A DNA stretch of 9,447 nucleotides from Actinomycetota bacterium (GTDB lineage: Bacteria; Actinomycetota; Thermoleophilia; UBA2241), in the NCBI GenBank assembly GCA_003132645.1, contig PKYM01000330.1:1-9447 (forward strand), read 5' to 3'. Below the pieces are notes generated by a model. It was not told the DNA's origin. It made no database searches and was given only the letters and a program-made list of their open reading frames with translations. Every line of letters begins with the position of its first letter. The stretch's first letter is position 1. A program made the translations under genes and the position numbers. Of the stretch, positions 7,165-9,447 are shown in pieces.

Positions 7165-8614
7165 AGGCGTCGGCAGGGCTCAGGCGAGCCGCCCGCCAGC
7201 CGCCGAGCCCGCCGGCGACCAGCGCTCCCGCCAGGCCCAGCGCGATGGCCGCCGCGAGCAGTCCCGGGCTGACTGACGCGTGCAGGTACACGGTGACCGT
7301 GTGCGAAAGGCTGCTCAAGGCTCCGGCCGGGCCGCTCGAGCCACCCGGGAGGCCGCTTTGCGCGGCGCTGGTCGACACACCGGAGCTGCCGACCGTCGCC
7401 TGCAGGCTCGGGGACAGCACGCCGACGAGCCTGGTCGCGGCGACGGCCAGGACGGCTCCACCGAGTCCGCCGGCGATGCCCATGACCACGGCCTCGCCGA
7501 GTACCTGCGACACTATCCGCCGGCTGCGCCAGCCGAGCGCCTTGAGGGTGCCGAACTCGCGTACCCGGCGGCTGACCCCCGAAAGTGTCAGGAGACTGGC
7601 CACGGCGACGGCGGCGATCAGCGCCGCGATCGCCAGCCAGGTGCCGAGCTGGTCGGCCAGCTTCGAGGCGCTGGCAAGCGAGCCGCTGACCTGGTCGGCC
7701 AGATCCTGGGCGGTCGTGACGGTGGCGCCCGGGACGGTCGCCTTGATCTCCTTCTTGACGGCGGCGATCTGCGTAGCGCTCGTGGCCTTGACGTAGATCT
7801 GGTTGACCTTGTCCTTCTCGCCGGCGATGGTCTGAGCGCGCCTGAGCGGCAGGTAGACGTTGGCGGCCCCCGATGCCGACTTGCTCACACCGACCACCTT
7901 GAAACTCACCCCGGCGATCTTCATGGTATCGCCCACGACGAGACTGTTCTGCTTGGCATAGCCGGCGTCGACGACGACCACCGCGGCGTTGTCTTCTTTG
8001 GCCGTGAACGTCCGACCGGTCGTGATGGTGGCCGAGCTGAGCGGCCCGATCGTCTGATCGGCGACGTCGACACCGGCGATCGTGAAGCTGCTGATCTTGA
8101 TCGGCGCCTGACTGGGCGCTCCGGAGCCGCTCGTCGTGGTGCTCGGGGCGGCGGCGGCGCTCCCGCTCCCACTCCCGCCGGCCGAACTGGAGCCGCCGAC
8201 GATCTTGGCGAACTTGCCGCTCATGTGCATCGACGACAGCGTGAGCCCGCCGACCGCCGCGTTCACTCCGCGCAGACCGGCGATCGAGGTGACCTTCTTG
8301 TCGGCGACCAGCGCCAGCCCCATCGTGCTCGTGACGGCATCGCGCGAGAAACGCTGTCCCTGCTTTTGCGCGCTGCCAGGGTTCATGCCGAACTGCTGCG
8401 GATCGCCCGACCCGCGCTGCGCGCTCTGGGTGACGGTGATGTCGGTGCCCACGCCGTAGAGCGAGTGGAGGACGTCGTTCTGGGCGTCACGTACGCCGCC
8501 GGCGGTCGCTGAGACGGTGACGACCAGGCAGACCCCCAGCGCCAGACCAAGGGCGATCAGGAGCGCCTGCCGGTGGCGTCGGCGCAGCTCGCGGTACACG
8601 TACGTCAGAAACAC
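7148..8614 (-). CDS. MacB/FtsX-type ABC transporter permease
   Basis: A 488-residue permease with the MacB topology: TM1 at about 17-38, a large extracytoplasmic domain at about 40-318, then TM2 at 322-345, TM3 at 369-398 and TM4 at 450-472. The conserved cytoplasmic segment after TM2 (SRRVREFGTLKALGWRSRRI) and the C-terminal ARLSPADALRRVD are typical of FtsX-domain permeases. Two low-complexity stretches stand out: a Gly/Ser/Ala/Thr run at 139-172 inside the extracytoplasmic domain, and a Gly/Ser-rich loop at 405-437 between TM3 and TM4. GTG 8614 is chosen because GGGGAGG lies 7 nt upstream and TM1 follows at the usual distance. It is the first gene of an operon with the ATPase at 6323-7069. 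The repeat array at 8691-8729 suggests activation by the neighbouring response regulator. The substrate is unknown; export or envelope maintenance is inferred. Confidence 0.93.
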   Translation of the reverse strand: MFLTYVYRELRRRHRQALLIALGLALGVCLVVTVSATAGGVRDAQNDVLHSLYGVGTDITVTQSAQRGSGDPQQFGMNPGSAQKQGQRFSRDAVTSTMGLALVADKKVTSIAGLRGVNAAVGGLTLSSMHMSGKFAKIVGGSSSAGGSGSGSAAAAPSTTTSGSGAPSQAPIKISSFTIAGVDVADQTIGPLSSATITTGRTFTAKEDNAAVVVVDAGYAKQNSLVVGDTMKIAGVSFKVVGVSKSASGAANVYLPLRRAQTIAGEKDKVNQIYVKATSATQIAAVKKEIKATVPGATVTTAQDLADQVSGSLASASKLADQLGTWLAIAALIAAVAVASLLTLSGVSRRVREFGTLKALGWRSRRIVSQVLGEAVVMGIAGGLGGAVLAVAATRLVGVLSPSLQATVGSSGVSTSAAQSGLPGGSSGPAGALSSLSHTVTVYLHASVSPGLLAAAIALGLAGALVAGGLGGWRAARLSPADALRRVD

Positions 8615-8690
8615 GGAAAGGCCTCCCCAGCTCGCTTCACACTGACGCGGCTCAACCTAACCGGCGAGATTGAAGGTGTCGTGTGGGCGC

Positions 8691-8729
8691 GCTGAGAGTG
8701 TTCTGAGACTGTTTGTGAAGACGCTGTGC
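8691..8729 (-). promoter_or_regulatory. PhoP-box-like array of four 7-bp elements upstream of the permease-ATPase operon
   Basis: On the permease coding strand the elements are GCACAGC (8729-8723), TCACAAA (8718-8712), TCTCAGA (8708-8702) and TCTCAGC (8697-8691). Spacers are 4, 3 and 4 nt, so the period is 11, 10, 11. A 17-nt stretch (8714-8730) is identical to 3839-3855 in the htrA array, and an 11-nt stretch (8702-8712) is identical to 3870-3880. The -10 box is not clear: TTCAAT at 8674-8669 has a 17-bp spacer from the array's last element, and a weaker GACACC lies at 8680-8675. Confidence 0.68.
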
Positions 8730-8766
8730 GTGGGCTCGCCGGGGGTCCGCCGACGTGGGGAGACGA

Positions 8767-8772
8767 TAGACT
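8767..8772 (+). promoter_or_regulatory. Candidate -10 box of the aminotransferase gene
   Basis: TAGACT is a fair -10 match. The region 17 bp upstream is G-rich and has no clear -35. A start near 8779 would place both stem-loops (8781-8807 and 8806-8853) in the untranslated leader of about 100 nt. Confidence 0.3.
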
Positions 8773-8780
8773 GGGAAATG

Positions 8781-8807
8781 GCGGCGACGGGCGGGCCTCC
8801 TCGCCGC
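8781..8807 (+). other. 7-bp stem-loop overlapping the base of the large hairpin
   Basis: GCGGCGA (8781-8787) pairs with TCGCCGC (8801-8807) around a 13-nt loop. Its last two bases are the first two bases of the 22-bp arm that follows, so the two stems could stack or compete at the junction. A stem of this size can arise by chance in such GC-rich DNA. Confidence 0.4.
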
Positions 8808-8853
8808 TACCTTGTTCAATTGGCCCAGATGTGGGCCAATTGAACAAGGTAGC
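8806..8853. repeat. Perfect inverted repeat, 22-bp arms with a GATG loop
   Basis: Left arm 8806-8827 and right arm 8832-8853 are exact reverse complements, separated by only 4 nt. The arms are richer in A and T than the surroundings (they contain TTGTTCAATTGG). The repeat ends 13 nt before the AGGAG (8867-8871) and 28 nt before the ATG of the aminotransferase gene, and would fold into a very stable hairpin in its leader. There is no T-run, and the flanking genes are divergent, so a terminator is not expected. No target-site duplication or transposase is seen. The function is unknown. Confidence 0.95.
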
Positions 8854-8881
8854 CGGCAACCCCCACAGGAGCCGCAACGCG

Positions 8882-9447
8882 ATGAACTTCGATGTCCCGT
8901 ACGTCCGCCGCCAGTTCCCCGCCCTCCAACGCACGATCGATGGTCAGCCCGTCGCCTACTTCGACAGTCCCGGCGGCACTCAGGTGCCGCAGCGTGTCCT
9001 CGACGCCGTGACCGACTACCTCGTCAACCACAACTCGAACACGCACGGCTACTTCGCGGCCACCATCGAGACCGACCACCTGCTGGCCGATGCCCGCGAC
9101 GCGCTCGCCGACCTGCTGGGCTGCGACTGGGACTCGGTCGCCTTCGGAGCCAACACGACGACGCTGAACTTCCTGCTCGCCCACAGCCTCGCCCAAGACC
9201 TCAAGAAGGGCGACGAGATCGTCATCACCGAGCTCGACCACGAGGCCAACCGCGGCCCCTGGATCTCGCTCCAGGAGCGCGGCGTCGTGGTGCGCGAGGT
9301 CCCCGTGATCGCCGAGACCTGCACGCTCGACTGGGACGCCTTCGCGGAGGTCGTCAACGAGCGCACCCGCATCGTCGCCGCGGGCTGGGCGAACAACGCG
9401 GTCGGCACGATCAACGATGTCGCCCGCGTCGTGGCCCTGGCCCGTTC
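8882..9447 (+). CDS. Cysteine desulfurase-like class V aminotransferase, VC1184 subfamily (N-terminal part)
   Basis: The first 188 residues of a PLP-dependent fold-type I enzyme; the PLP-binding lysine and the C-terminal half lie beyond the right edge. Family motifs visible: FDSPGGTQVP at 27-36, NSNTHGYF at 51-58, FGANTTTLNF at 88-97, GDEIVITELDHEANRGPW at 110-127 (H120 probably stacks on the cofactor) and RTRIVAAGWANNAVGTINDV at 161-180. These match the cysteine desulfurase-like VC1184 subfamily (the TIGR01976 group as I recall it) rather than classic SufS or IscS, so sulfur transfer from cysteine is not assured. ATG 8882 has AGGAG at 8867-8871 with 10 nt spacing. No stop codon occurs in this frame up to the window end. 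The leader contains the large perfect hairpin. The gene is divergent from the permease operon. Confidence 0.9.
   Translation, partial: MNFDVPYVRRQFPALQRTIDGQPVAYFDSPGGTQVPQRVLDAVTDYLVNHNSNTHGYFAATIETDHLLADARDALADLLGCDWDSVAFGANTTTLNFLLAHSLAQDLKKGDEIVITELDHEANRGPWISLQERGVVVREVPVIAETCTLDWDAFAEVVNERTRIVAAGWANNAVGTINDVARVVALAR

Noticed and set aside
7280..8512. A 410-codon plus-strand frame opposite the permease gene
   Set aside because: It has low-complexity charged composition and no motif, and the minus strand encodes a convincing membrane protein.
8806..8853. An insertion sequence end or MITE
   Set aside because: There is no transposase, no flanking direct repeat and almost no DNA between the arms. 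Without a genome search a mobile origin cannot be supported.
8605..8934. A 109-codon minus-strand frame across the second divergent region
   Set aside because: It would cover the repeat array, the perfect hairpin and the start of the aminotransferase gene, and it has no domain.

Overview
The DNA is clearly GC-rich, and almost every reading frame stays open on both strands, so most long open frames are shadows. The gene set suggests a high-GC Actinomycetota chromosome, possibly Thermoleophilia. The pointers are a response regulator with a mycobacterial PhoP-type DNA-binding domain, an S1C protease with an N-terminal membrane anchor, a GH65 phosphorylase fused to a HAD-like domain, and GTG and TTG starts. 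This placement is inference, because no RNA gene or marker protein is present. I see no mobile element, CRISPR array or RNA gene.

Layout, left to right. (1) 1-2393, minus: a large HAD-GH65 fusion protein, probably a disaccharide phosphorylase, running off the left edge. (2) 2394-2582: a spacer with a possible htrA terminator and a leader stem-loop for the GH65 gene. (3) 2583-3791, minus: a membrane-anchored HtrA/DegP-like serine protease with a PDZ domain. (4) 3792-4062: a divergent regulatory region. (5) 4063-6292, plus: a response regulator and its histidine kinase, 4 nt apart. (6) 6323-8614, minus: an ABC ATPase and, upstream of it in the same operon, a MacB/FtsX-type permease. The operon is convergent with the kinase gene. 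(7) 8615-8881: a second divergent regulatory region. (8) 8882 to the right edge, plus: the N-terminal part of a cysteine desulfurase-like (VC1184 subfamily) class V aminotransferase.

The main observation is that the central block looks like a self-contained two-component regulon. Three arrays of a 7-bp element related to TCACAGC, repeated at 11-bp steps, lie upstream of htrA, upstream of the response regulator gene, and upstream of the permease-ATPase operon. Each is oriented the same way relative to the gene it precedes. The pattern matches the known Mycobacterium tuberculosis PhoP box (TCACAGC-N4-TCACAGC), and the regulator encoded here has a PhoP-like DNA-binding domain. I infer that the kinase senses an envelope signal and that the regulator activates its own operon, an extracytoplasmic protease and an exporter.

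A second notable feature is a perfect 22-bp inverted repeat with a 4-nt loop (8806-8853) in the probable leader of the aminotransferase gene. Smaller oddities are a HAD domain that appears to have lost its nucleophile motif, and short tandem duplications that include the stop codons of the permease and htrA genes.
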